DNA from: Streptantibioticus_A sp037034305
GTDB lineage: Bacteria; Actinomycetota; Actinomycetes; Streptomycetales; Streptomycetaceae
Length of the DNA stretch: 64,000 nt
Direction: 5' to 3'
NCBI GenBank assembly: GCA_037034305.1
Contig: JBAGJY010000020.1
Coordinates: 1 to 64,000, forward strand
Each line of letters opens with the position of its first letter. Within the stretch, counting starts at the first letter, position 1. Positions 14,779-22,900 of this stretch are shown here, piece after piece. The notes beneath the pieces are model-generated. The model ran no database searches and was not told the DNA's origin. It saw only the letters and a list, made by a program, of their open reading frames with translations. Position numbers and translations under genes: made by a program.

Positions 14779-16248
14779 ATGCCCGAACCCCGTACCGTCG
14801 CTCTTGTCACTCTCGGCTGCGCGCGCAACGAGGTGGACTCCGAGGAGCTCGCCGGCCGTCTGGCGGCGGACGGCTGGCAGCTCGTGGAGGATGCCGCCGA
14901 AGCCGATGTCGCCGTGGTCAACACCTGCGGCTTTGTAGAGGCCGCCAAGAAGGACTCCGTCGACGCGCTGCTGGAGGCAGGCGACCTCAAGGGCCAGGCC
15001 CGCACCCAGGCGGTCGTCGCCGTGGGCTGCATGGCCGAGCGGTACGGCAAGGAACTCGCCGAGGCGCTGCCCGAGGCGGACGGCGTGCTCGGCTTTGACG
15101 ACTACGCGGACATCTCCGACCGCCTCCAGACCATCCTGGCCGGCGGTGTGCACGCCGCGCACACCCCGCGCGACCGGCGCAAGCTGCTGCCGATCAGCCC
15201 GGTGGAGCGGCAGGGCAGCGCCGTGGCCCTGCCCGGCCACGGGCAGGTCGCCGACGACCTGCCGCAGGGCGTCGCGCCCGCCTCGGGGCCGCGGGCGCCG
15301 CTGCGCCGCCGCCTGGACTCCAGCCCGGTCGCCTCGGTGAAGCTGGCCTCCGGGTGCGACCGGCGGTGCGCCTTCTGCGCCATCCCCTCCTTCCGCGGCT
15401 CGTTCGTCTCCCGCCGCCCCTCCGACGTCCTCGGCGAGACCCGCTGGCTGGCCGAGCAGGGCGTCAAGGAGGTCATGCTGGTCAGTGAGAACAACACCTC
15501 CTACGGCAAGGACCTCGGCGACATCCGGCTGCTGGAGACGCTGCTGCCCGAACTCGCGGCGGTCGACGGCATCGAGCGGATCCGGGTCAGCTACCTCCAG
15601 CCCGCCGAGATGCGGCCGACGCTGATCGACGTACTGACCTCGACCCCCAAGGTGGCCCCCTACTTCGACCTGTCCTTCCAGCACTCGGCGCCCGGTGTGC
15701 TGCGCGCGATGCGCCGGTTCGGCGACACCGACCGCTTCCTGGGACTGCTGGAGACGGTGCGCGCGAAGGCGCCGCAGGCCGGTGTGCGGTCCAACTTCAT
15801 CGTCGGCTTCCCCGGCGAGAGCGAAGCCGACCTGGCAGAGCTGGAACGCTTCCTCAGCGCGGCGCGGCTGGACGCCGTCGGGGTGTTCGGCTACTCCGAC
15901 GAGGAGGGCACCGAGGCCGCCGGATACGACGGCAAGCTGCCCGAGGACGTGGTCGCCGAGCGGCTGGCCCGGGTCTCCCGGCTGGCCGAGGAACTCACCG
16001 CGCAGCGCGCCGAGGAGCGGCTGGGCGAGACCGTCGAGGTGCTGGTGGAGTCGCTGGAGGAGGGCGAGGCCGTCGGCCGCGGCCTGCACCAGGCCCCGGA
16101 GACCGACGGCCAGGTCCAGCTCACCTCCAGCGCCGGACTGGCGATCGGCGACATCGTCGCCGCCAAGGTCGTGGACACCGAGGGCGTGGACCTGGTGGCC
16201 GAGCCGCTGACCGGCGGCCCGAGCGGTACGGAGGAGGCGGGCAGATGA
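14779..16248 (+). CDS. rimO: Ribosomal protein S12 methylthiotransferase RimO
   Basis: RimO is a radical-SAM enzyme that adds a methylthio group to a conserved Asp of ribosomal protein S12. The N-terminal UPF0004 domain has cluster cysteines C14, C50 and C84. The radical-SAM cluster is C193-x3-C197-x2-C200. A TRAM domain ends the chain, in 489 residues. An insertion of about 35 residues (roughly 139-178, Pro/Gly/Ala rich) precedes the radical-SAM core and seems lineage-specific. The ATG at 14779 has no ribosome binding site; TAGGCT at 14767-14772 is 6 nt upstream, suggesting leaderless expression. Its stop overlaps the pgsA start by 4 bp, so translation is coupled. Confidence 0.95.
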   Translation: MPEPRTVALVTLGCARNEVDSEELAGRLAADGWQLVEDAAEADVAVVNTCGFVEAAKKDSVDALLEAGDLKGQARTQAVVAVGCMAERYGKELAEALPEADGVLGFDDYADISDRLQTILAGGVHAAHTPRDRRKLLPISPVERQGSAVALPGHGQVADDLPQGVAPASGPRAPLRRRLDSSPVASVKLASGCDRRCAFCAIPSFRGSFVSRRPSDVLGETRWLAEQGVKEVMLVSENNTSYGKDLGDIRLLETLLPELAAVDGIERIRVSYLQPAEMRPTLIDVLTSTPKVAPYFDLSFQHSAPGVLRAMRRFGDTDRFLGLLETVRAKAPQAGVRSNFIVGFPGESEADLAELERFLSAARLDAVGVFGYSDEEGTEAAGYDGKLPEDVVAERLARVSRLAEELTAQRAEERLGETVEVLVESLEEGEAVGRGLHQAPETDGQVQLTSSAGLAIGDIVAAKVVDTEGVDLVAEPLTGGPSGTEEAGR

Positions 16249-16922
16249 CCGGTGTACCGGCGTCCGCGGCGGGCGGTCACCGGCCCGCGGCGGCTCCCGA
16301 CCACCTCGGGGACCCGGTGGACCGGCCAGGCCTGTGGAACATCGCCAACATCCTGACCATGGTGCGGCTGCTGCTCGTACCGGGGTTCGTGCTGCTGCTG
16401 GTGCACGCGGGCGGCCACGACCCGGCGTGGCGCTCGTTCGCCTGGGCGGCCTTCGCCATCGCCATGATCACCGACCTGTTCGACGGTGAACTGGCCCGCC
16501 GCTACAACCTGGTCACCGACTTCGGCAAGATCGCCGACCCGATAGCGGACAAGGCGATCATGGGCGCCGCGCTGGTCGGCCTGTCCGCACTCGGCGACCT
16601 GCCGTGGGCGGTCACCGCGGTGATCCTGTTCCGCGAGGTCGGCATCACGCTGATGCGGTTCTGGGTCATCAAGCACGGGGTGATTCCGGCCAGCCGCGGC
16701 GGCAAGCTGAAGACCCTCACCCAGGGCGTCGCGGTGGGCATGTACGTCCTGGTGCTGACCGGGCCGCTGGCCACGCTGCGCGCCTGGGTGATGGCGGTGG
16801 CGGTGGTGCTGACCGTGGTGACCGGCCTGGACTACGTACGGCAGGCCGTGCTGCTGCGGCGGGCCGGGCTGGCCGCCCAGCGGGCCGCCGAGCGCGACGC
16901 GGGGCCGGACGGCGCGCCGTGA
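16245..16922 (+). CDS. pgsA: CDP-diacylglycerol-glycerol-3-phosphate 3-phosphatidyltransferase family protein
   Basis: The CDP-alcohol phosphatidyltransferase signature DxxDGxxAR(x8)GxxxDxxxD is present in the stretch beginning DLFDGELARR. Several hydrophobic segments (about residues 30-55, 65-80, 110-130 and 155-195) make it an integral membrane enzyme of anionic phospholipid synthesis. It has 225 residues. ATGA overlap with rimO upstream and GTGA overlap with cinA downstream show a tight three-gene operon. GAGGAGG precedes the start. Distinguishing PgsA from another family member rests on gene order. Confidence 0.88.
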   Translation: MTGVPASAAGGHRPAAAPDHLGDPVDRPGLWNIANILTMVRLLLVPGFVLLLVHAGGHDPAWRSFAWAAFAIAMITDLFDGELARRYNLVTDFGKIADPIADKAIMGAALVGLSALGDLPWAVTAVILFREVGITLMRFWVIKHGVIPASRGGKLKTLTQGVAVGMYVLVLTGPLATLRAWVMAVAVVLTVVTGLDYVRQAVLLRRAGLAAQRAAERDAGPDGAP

Positions 16923-17443
16923 CCGCCGCCGAGGCGCTGGCGCTGCTGGAGCGGCGGGGCGGGACGCTGGCCGTCGCCGAGTCGCTGACGGGGGGCCTGG
17001 TGGCCGCGGCGCTCACCGCGGTACCGGGCGCGTCGCGCACCTTCCGCGGCTCGGTCACCGCGTACGCCACCGACGTCAAGCGGGACGTGCTCGGGGTGGA
17101 CGGCGCGCTGCTGGCCTCGCGCGGCGCGGTGGATCCGCTGGTCGCCGCCGAGATGGCGCAGGGCGTACGGCGCCTGCTGGGCGCCACCTGGGGTGTGGCC
17201 ACCACCGGGGTGGCCGGTCCCGACCCGCAGGACGGCAAGGACGTGGGCACGGTCCACGTGGCGGTCGCGGGCCCGGAGGGGGCCTGGGTCGACTCGCCGC
17301 GGCTGACGGGTGATCGGGCGGCCGTCCGCGGCGCGACCGTCACCGCGGCCCTGGAACTGCTGACGACGGCGGTACGGGGCGAGCGGAAGGCCGACCGAGT
17401 GAACGCGGGGGCACAGGATACGGAACAGCACGGGGGAATTTGA
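16919..17443 (+). CDS. cinA: CinA C-terminal-domain protein (NMN amidohydrolase, PncC-type)
   Basis: This 174-residue protein consists only of the CinA C-terminal/PncC domain: AESLTGGLVAAALT near residue 20, GSVTAYATDVKRDVLGV, and TGVAGPDPQDGKDVGTVHVA. The family deamidates nicotinamide mononucleotide in pyridine-nucleotide salvage. The N-terminal MoCF-like domain of full-length CinA is absent, as in many stand-alone PncC proteins. The GTG start at 16919 overlaps the pgsA stop by 4 bp. It is the last gene of the rimO-pgsA operon; clgR follows after 109 bp. Confidence 0.9.
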   Translation: MTAAEALALLERRGGTLAVAESLTGGLVAAALTAVPGASRTFRGSVTAYATDVKRDVLGVDGALLASRGAVDPLVAAEMAQGVRRLLGATWGVATTGVAGPDPQDGKDVGTVHVAVAGPEGAWVDSPRLTGDRAAVRGATVTAALELLTTAVRGERKADRVNAGAQDTEQHGGI

Positions 17444-17552
17444 TGTTTGCAGCCCTTAGTGAACACGTCAGCGCTCCCCGCACGGCCGCTGCCGGAGGCG
17501 GTACGGTGGGGCGAGAAGCTTACGGATCCGCGGTCCGAGGAGGGAGCCACCG

Positions 17553-17921
17553 ATGATTCTGCTCCGTCGCCTGCTGGGTGACGTGCTGCGTCGGCAGCGC
17601 CAGCGTCAGGGCCGCACTCTGCGCGAGGTCTCGGCATCGGCCAGAGTCTCGTTGGGCTACCTGTCAGAGGTAGAGCGCGGCCAGAAGGAAGCTTCCTCCG
17701 AACTGCTCTCCGCGATCTGCGACGCCCTGGACGTGCGGATGTCCGAGGTCATGCGTGAGGTCAGCGACGAGCTGTCGCTCGCCGAGCTGGCGCAGTCGGC
17801 GGCCCCGGAGGTTGCGGCCGTGCCGGTGCGGTCGATGTTGGAGACGGTCACTCATGTGCCAGGCACTCGTGTGACGATCAAGCCACCGCAGGCGGAGGCC
17901 GTGGATGTGGTCGCGGCCTGA
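17553..17921 (+). CDS. clgR: XRE-family regulator ClgR
   Basis: The 122-residue protein has a Cro/XRE helix-turn-helix at residues about 10-66 (TLREVSASARVSLGYLSEVE). Sequence and neighbourhood match Streptomyces ClgR, activator of ATP-dependent protease genes (clpP1P2, clpC, lon). The C-terminus ends in VVAA; in S. lividans ClgR two terminal alanines make it a ClpP substrate, so the same degron is visible here. GAGGAGGG precedes the ATG by 8 nt. No clear ClgR-box was found upstream. It is well separated from cinA and followed by a terminator. Confidence 0.92.
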   Translation: MILLRRLLGDVLRRQRQRQGRTLREVSASARVSLGYLSEVERGQKEASSELLSAICDALDVRMSEVMREVSDELSLAELAQSAAPEVAAVPVRSMLETVTHVPGTRVTIKPPQAEAVDVVAA

Positions 17922-17962
17922 TCTCTTGCGGCGGTGAAAGCTGGCGGGCCACCACGGCCCCG

Positions 17963-17989
17963 GGGCCGGGCTGTCTGACAGCCCGGCCC
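17963..17989. terminator. Terminator after clgR
   Basis: The inverted repeat 17963-17975 with 17977-17989 is GC-rich and followed by a short CTTCC run. The arms nearly touch, so the folded loop would open a few pairs. It lies 41 nt after the clgR stop. Confidence 0.65.
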
Positions 17990-18075
17990 TTCCGCATGTT
18001 TCCCGCCGCCTGAGTGGGCAGGCGCACGGGTGGACGAAACGGACTGCAGTCCCCCCAGTGCGAGGAGGCAACGCC

Positions 18076-18552
18076 ATGGCTGTCGTGAAGACCGTCCTGT
18101 CCGACGAGGCCCGCAAGGTTGCCGCGGACGCGCTCCAGGGCGCGCTGGTCGACCTGGTAGACCTCTCCTTGGTGGCCAAGCAGGTCCACTGGAACATCGT
18201 CGGGCCGCGCTTCCGCCCGGTGCACCTGCAGCTCGACGAGGTCGTCAGCACGGCACGCGCCTACTCCGACACGGTCGCCGAGCGGGCCTCCGCGATCGGG
18301 GCACCGCCGGACGGCAGGGCCGAGACGGTCGCCAAGACCAGCGCCATCGCCACCGTGAAGGACGGCTGGATCAACGACAAGGAGGCCGTGGACACACTGA
18401 TCGCGGCACTGGCCACCGTCATCACGCGGATGCGTGAGCGCATCAAGGCCACCGAGGAGCCCGACCTGGTCACCCAGGACATCTTCCTCGGGCTCACCGC
18501 GGCGCTGGAGAAGCACTACTGGATGTTCCAGGCCGAGAACGCCACCGTGTGA
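18076..18552 (+). CDS. dps: Dps-family ferritin-like DNA-binding protein
   Basis: Dps proteins form 12-subunit shells that oxidise and store iron and compact DNA under stress. The dinuclear ferroxidase motif is complete: KQVHWNIVG, then H-x-x-LDE and D...AER downstream. The ATG at 18076 has AGGAGG 7 nt upstream and gives 158 residues; an in-frame ATG at 18058 lacks such a site. Streptomyces has several Dps paralogues; the position next to clgR suggests the one called DpsB in S. coelicolor, but I am not sure of the letter. Confidence 0.9.
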   Translation: MAVVKTVLSDEARKVAADALQGALVDLVDLSLVAKQVHWNIVGPRFRPVHLQLDEVVSTARAYSDTVAERASAIGAPPDGRAETVAKTSAIATVKDGWINDKEAVDTLIAALATVITRMRERIKATEEPDLVTQDIFLGLTAALEKHYWMFQAENATV

Positions 18553-18726
18553 GCGGTCGCGCCCGTAGTTGGCGAACACTACGCGTGTTCCGGGGGTGCT
18601 CCTATCGAGTGAAGACCGCTCCGCTCGTCGTACCAGAGGGCTAATGATCACCCGCACGGGGCATCGCACCCTGTACGGGTGCCCTGTGGGCGCCTTGTCG
18701 CAGCCTCGGGGATGTCGGAGGCGGCC

Positions 18727-19137
18727 ATGGATGCTCGATGGGCAGCGGATGCACCCCAGCCGGAACGGCGTGGCGCGGTCGGGTGGCGCCGGGTACGGCG
18801 GATCACGGCTGGCACGTTCGCTCTGCTGTGGTGCTGGGCGGTGCTGCGGGTGGCGGCGCACCCAGCGCAGACCGGACCGGTTGAGCAGGGTTTCGCGGTG
18901 AGCGGCTGGACGCTGGGGCTGCTGCCGGTGCACACGACGCCATGGCGGGGCACTCGCCGCGGGCGCGCCGCCACGCGGGTGTGGGAGTGCGCGGGCGTGC
19001 GCGACGGTACGGGATGCGCGGGTGCGCGGCCGTTGCCGACGCCGCGAAAGCCCGGCGCGTACACGCCGGTTGGCGCGACGGCGATATCCGCGGTGGGCAC
19101 GGGGCCGCGAACCCGGCGTTCCGGCAAGGAGCGTTGA
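18727..19137 (+). CDS. Small conserved membrane protein of unknown function
   Basis: The 136-residue protein starts at ATG 18727, with GGAGG 5 nt upstream; an in-frame ATG lies at 18712. A basic N-terminal stretch (WRRVRR) leads into one hydrophobic helix (about residues 26-42), then a GWTLGLLPVHTTP motif and an Arg/Gly/Thr-rich low-complexity tail that does not look structured. I do not recognise a function. It follows dps in the same direction and converges on the DNA glycosylase gene 12 bp away. The tail could be the product of a shifted frame; the N-terminal 80 residues are the convincing part. Confidence 0.55.
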   Translation: MDARWAADAPQPERRGAVGWRRVRRITAGTFALLWCWAVLRVAAHPAQTGPVEQGFAVSGWTLGLLPVHTTPWRGTRRGRAATRVWECAGVRDGTGCAGARPLPTPRKPGAYTPVGATAISAVGTGPRTRRSGKER

Positions 19138-19149
19138 CGCTGACCGGCC

Positions 19150-19953
19150 TCAACCGGCCGGTGGGGCCGGGCCCTTCTGGCAGCTCGGGCACCAGTAGGT
19201 GACGCGTGACTCGTCGGGCGGCCCCTGGTCGGCCCTACGTACCGGGGTGCCGCAGCGCAGGCACGGATGGTACTCGCGGTTGTACACCCAGTGGGTGCGC
19301 CCGCGCCGGGGGTTGCCCGTGGTGATATGGCCGTGGCGGGCCTTGTTGGCGTCCAGGAGCTTGTGCGCCAGGGCCACCATCCGCTCGGGGGCGGCGAGTT
19401 CACCCACCGGGGTCCAAGGGGTGACGCCGCGCAGGAAGCACAGCTCCGACTTGTAGACGTTGCCGATCCCGGCGAGATTGCGCTGGTCCAGCAGCGCCTC
19501 GCCGACCGGGCGGGCCGGGTCGGACATCAGTCGGCGCGACGCCTCGGCCGGGTCCCAGTCCGGGCCGAGCAGATCGGGGCCGAGATGGCCGACCGCGCGG
19601 TCCTCCTCGGCGGTGCGCAGCAGCTCAAGCACCGGCAGCCGGTAGCCGACGGCCACCGACTCGGCGGTGGCCAGCACCGCCCGCACCTGGTGCTGCGGCC
19701 CGCCGCGCCACCGCTCACCGGCGGCGTAGACCTGCCAGGAGCCGTCCATCCGCAGATGTGAGTGGAGCGTCCAGCCGCCCTCGAAGCGGGTCAGCAGATG
19801 CTTGCCGCGCGAGAGCACCTCCTCGATCCGCCGCCCGGACAGGTCCGTGGTGGCCAGCTTGGGCACCCGCAGGTCGCAGCGGACCACCGCGCGGCCCGCC
19901 AGCGCGTCCCGCAGACGGCGCGCGGTCAGCCAGACGGTGTCTCCTTCGGGCAT
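19150..19953 (-). CDS. nei: Fpg/Nei-family DNA glycosylase (endonuclease VIII-like)
   Basis: After removal of Met the chain begins PEGD, the catalytic Pro1/Glu2 of the Fpg/Nei family. The E-G-D start and the later sequence fit the Nei (endonuclease VIII) branch rather than MutM (PELPE). A helix-two-turn-helix motif holds NLAGIGNVYKSE. The C-terminal zinc finger is C-x2-C ... C-x2-C (CLRCG, WCPSC). It removes oxidised bases and cuts at abasic sites. It has 267 residues. It lies 42 bp downstream of lhr on the same strand; a Nei2-Lhr pairing is known in mycobacteria. Confidence 0.93.
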   Translation of the reverse strand: MPEGDTVWLTARRLRDALAGRAVVRCDLRVPKLATTDLSGRRIEEVLSRGKHLLTRFEGGWTLHSHLRMDGSWQVYAAGERWRGGPQHQVRAVLATAESVAVGYRLPVLELLRTAEEDRAVGHLGPDLLGPDWDPAEASRRLMSDPARPVGEALLDQRNLAGIGNVYKSELCFLRGVTPWTPVGELAAPERMVALAHKLLDANKARHGHITTGNPRRGRTHWVYNREYHPCLRCGTPVRRADQGPPDESRVTYWCPSCQKGPAPPAG

Positions 19954-19995
19954 ACCCCCATCATGCCGTGGCGGCCCGGCGGCGACCGCCGGACC

Positions 19996-22900
19996 TCAGC
20001 CGTGGTCGGCGAGGTCGGAGGAGGGTCTGAGCCGCAGGCCCCGCGGGGTGGGATGGAAACCGGCGGCCTCCAGGGCGCGGCCCAGCGGGGAGACCAGGGC
20101 GGGCTCGCCGTTGGTGCGCTCCACCGTCAGCCTGCCCAGCGCGTCGTCGCGCACCGCGTCCGCCAGCGCCTGCACCGCCGCGCGCAGCCGGGGGCTGTCC
20201 GCCCCGGTGTCACCGTCCCACGCCAGCAGCGTCTTGCCGCCGCGCTCCACGTAGAGCGTCAACTCCCCGTCGACCAGCACCACCAGGGCGCCCGCCTTGC
20301 GGCCCGGCTTGTGGCCGGGGCGGCCCTCGGCGCCGGACGGCGGATCGGGCCAGGGCAGGGCGGCGCCGTACGCGTTCGCCGGGTCGGCGGCGGCCAGCAC
20401 CACGGCGCGCGGCGCGGTGGACCGCGGCTGTTCGCGCTCGCGGGCGGTGTGTACGGCGCGCAGCCGGTCGACCGCGCCGTCCATGGCGAACTGGGCCGCG
20501 CCCAGGCCCTCCACCACATAGCCGCGACGGGCCTGCCCGCTCTCCTCGAACGCCGACAGCACGCGGTACACCGCGGAGAAGCCGCCCTCGACCCCCTCGG
20601 CCGCGACCGCGCCCCGGGTCACCACGCCATGCCGGTCCAGCAGGGTGTGCGCCAGCGCGTGCGCCCGTATGGTCGGGTCGGTCTCGGCCTGCGGCAGCAG
20701 TGACCAACGCCCGGCCGTGGTCGGCGGGCCGGTACGCGAGGCCGTGGGCCGGGCCATCGAGGAGCCGTACCGGCCGCGCGGGGTGGCCCTGGGGGCGCGG
20801 TGCGCCGTGGCGCCCGCCGTGCGGCCGGAGCCGAGCAGGGCGCGCAGCGGGGCGAGCGTGTCATTCGTGAGCCGTCCCGACCAGGCCAACTCCCACACGG
20901 CGTCGGCGAGTTGCGGCTCGGTCGTCTCCGGCATGGTGGTCCTGACCTGGTCGGCTATCTGCCGGAAGAACAGGCCGTAGCCGCCGGACAGCGCGTCGAG
21001 GACCGCTCGGTGCAGCGCGGTCAGCTCCAGCGGCAGCGGGGCGGGGAGCAGCACCGGCGCGGTGTCGGCGAGATGGAGGGTGACCCAGCCGTCCTTTCCG
21101 GGCAGCGCCCCGGCGCCGGACCAGACCACCTCACCGGAGGCGGTGAGCTGGTCGAGCATCGCCGGGGTGTAGTCCACCACCCGAGACGGGAGCACCAGCT
21201 TCTCCAGCGAGGAGGCGGGCACGGCGCAGCCCTGCAACTGCTCGATGGCGCGCACCAGTCCGTCAGGTCCGCGCAGCGCCCGGGTGCCGACCTGCTGCCA
21301 CTGCGGGAGGAACGCGGCCAGCGCGCCGGGCGGCACCGGCTCCAGTTCGTGCCGCAGCGCCGCCAGCGAGCGGCGGCGCAGCCTGCGCAGCACTCCGGCG
21401 TCGCACCACTCCGCCGCCCGTCGCCCACGCCCCTGCGCGGAGGCGCCGCCCGCCGCGGCCATGACTCCCAGCCCTTCGGGCCGGAACTCCCCCTGTACGA
21501 CCCGGTTGCCGGCGGCCAGCCGGTGCAGCGTGGCCTCGGCGACCGCGGCGCCGATGCCCAGGCGCGCCGCCGCGTCCGCGGCGGTGAACGGGCCGTGGCT
21601 GCGCGCGTACCGCGCGAGCAGGTCGCCCAGCGGGTCCTTCACCGGCTCGGTGAACGCCTCCGGTACGCCCACGGGCAGCGCCGTACCGAGGGCGTCCCGC
21701 AGCCGTCCGGCGTCCTCGACGGCCGCCCAGTGCTCGGCGCCGCCGATCCGGACCCGGATCGTCCGCCGGGTGGCCTCCAGCTCCCGCGGCCAGCCCGGCT
21801 CCGCGCCACGCTCCGCCAACTCGCTGTCGGTGAGCGGGCCGAGCACCCGCAGCAGATCGGCGACGCCCTCGACGTCCTTGACCCGCCGGTCCTCGGTCAG
21901 CCACTGCAGCTCGCGCTCCAGCTCCGCCATGACCTCGGGGTCCAGCAGTTCGCGCAGCTCCGCCTGGCCGAGCAGCTCGGCCAGCAGCCGGGAGTCCAAC
22001 GACAGGGCCGCGGCGCGCCGTTCGGCGAGCGGGGAGTCACCCTCGTACAGGAACTGCGCCACATAGCCGAACAGCAGCGAGCGGGCGAACGGGGACGGCT
22101 CGGGGGTGGTCACCTCCACCAGCCGGACCGCGCGGCCCTCGATGTCGCCCATCAGCTCCACCAGGCCCGGTACGTCGAACACGTCCTGGAGGCACTCGCG
22201 GACCGCCTCCAGGACGATCGGGAACGAGCCGAACTCGGAGGCCACCGACAGGAGTTGGGCGGCGCGCTGGCGCTGCTGCCAAAGCGGCGTCCGCTTGCCC
22301 GGATTGCGGCGGGGCAGCAGCAGGGCCCGGGCCGCGCACTCGCGGAACCGGGACGCGAACAGCGCGGAGCCGCCGACCTGTTCGGTGACGATCTGCTCGA
22401 CCTCGCCCTTGTCGAACACGACGTCGGCCGCGCCGACCGGGCTCTGCTCGGTGTCGTACTCCGCACCGGCCTTCAGCGGATCGGCGTCCAGCAGGTCGAG
22501 GCCGAGCAGGTCGGCGTCGGGAAGCCGCAGCACGATGCCGTCGTCGGCGTGCATCACCTGGGCGTCGAACCCGTACCGTTCGGCGAGCCGGGCCCCGAGG
22601 GCGAGCGCCCACGGGGCGTGCACCTGGGCGCCGAACGGGGAGTGCACCACGATCCGCCAGTCGCCCAGCTCGTCACGGAACCGCTCCACGACGATGGTCC
22701 GGTCGTCCGGGACATGGCCGCACGCCCGGCGCTGCTCGTCCAGATAGGCCAGCACGTTGTCCGCAGCCCAGGTGTCGAGCCCGGCCGAGGCGAGCCGGTC
22801 CCGCGCCCGCCGCGGGTCCTGACCGCCGATCTCGCGCAGGAACGCGCCGAGCGCGCGGCCGAGTTCGAGGGGGCGGCCGAGCTGGTCGCCCTTCCAGAAC

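Noticed and set aside
18553..18600. Possible ClgR box (GTTCGCC on the minus strand after dps)
   Set aside because: The half-site GTTCGC-Y is present, but the GCG half is not at the expected 5-nt spacing; it also lies downstream of dps, not upstream of a protease gene.
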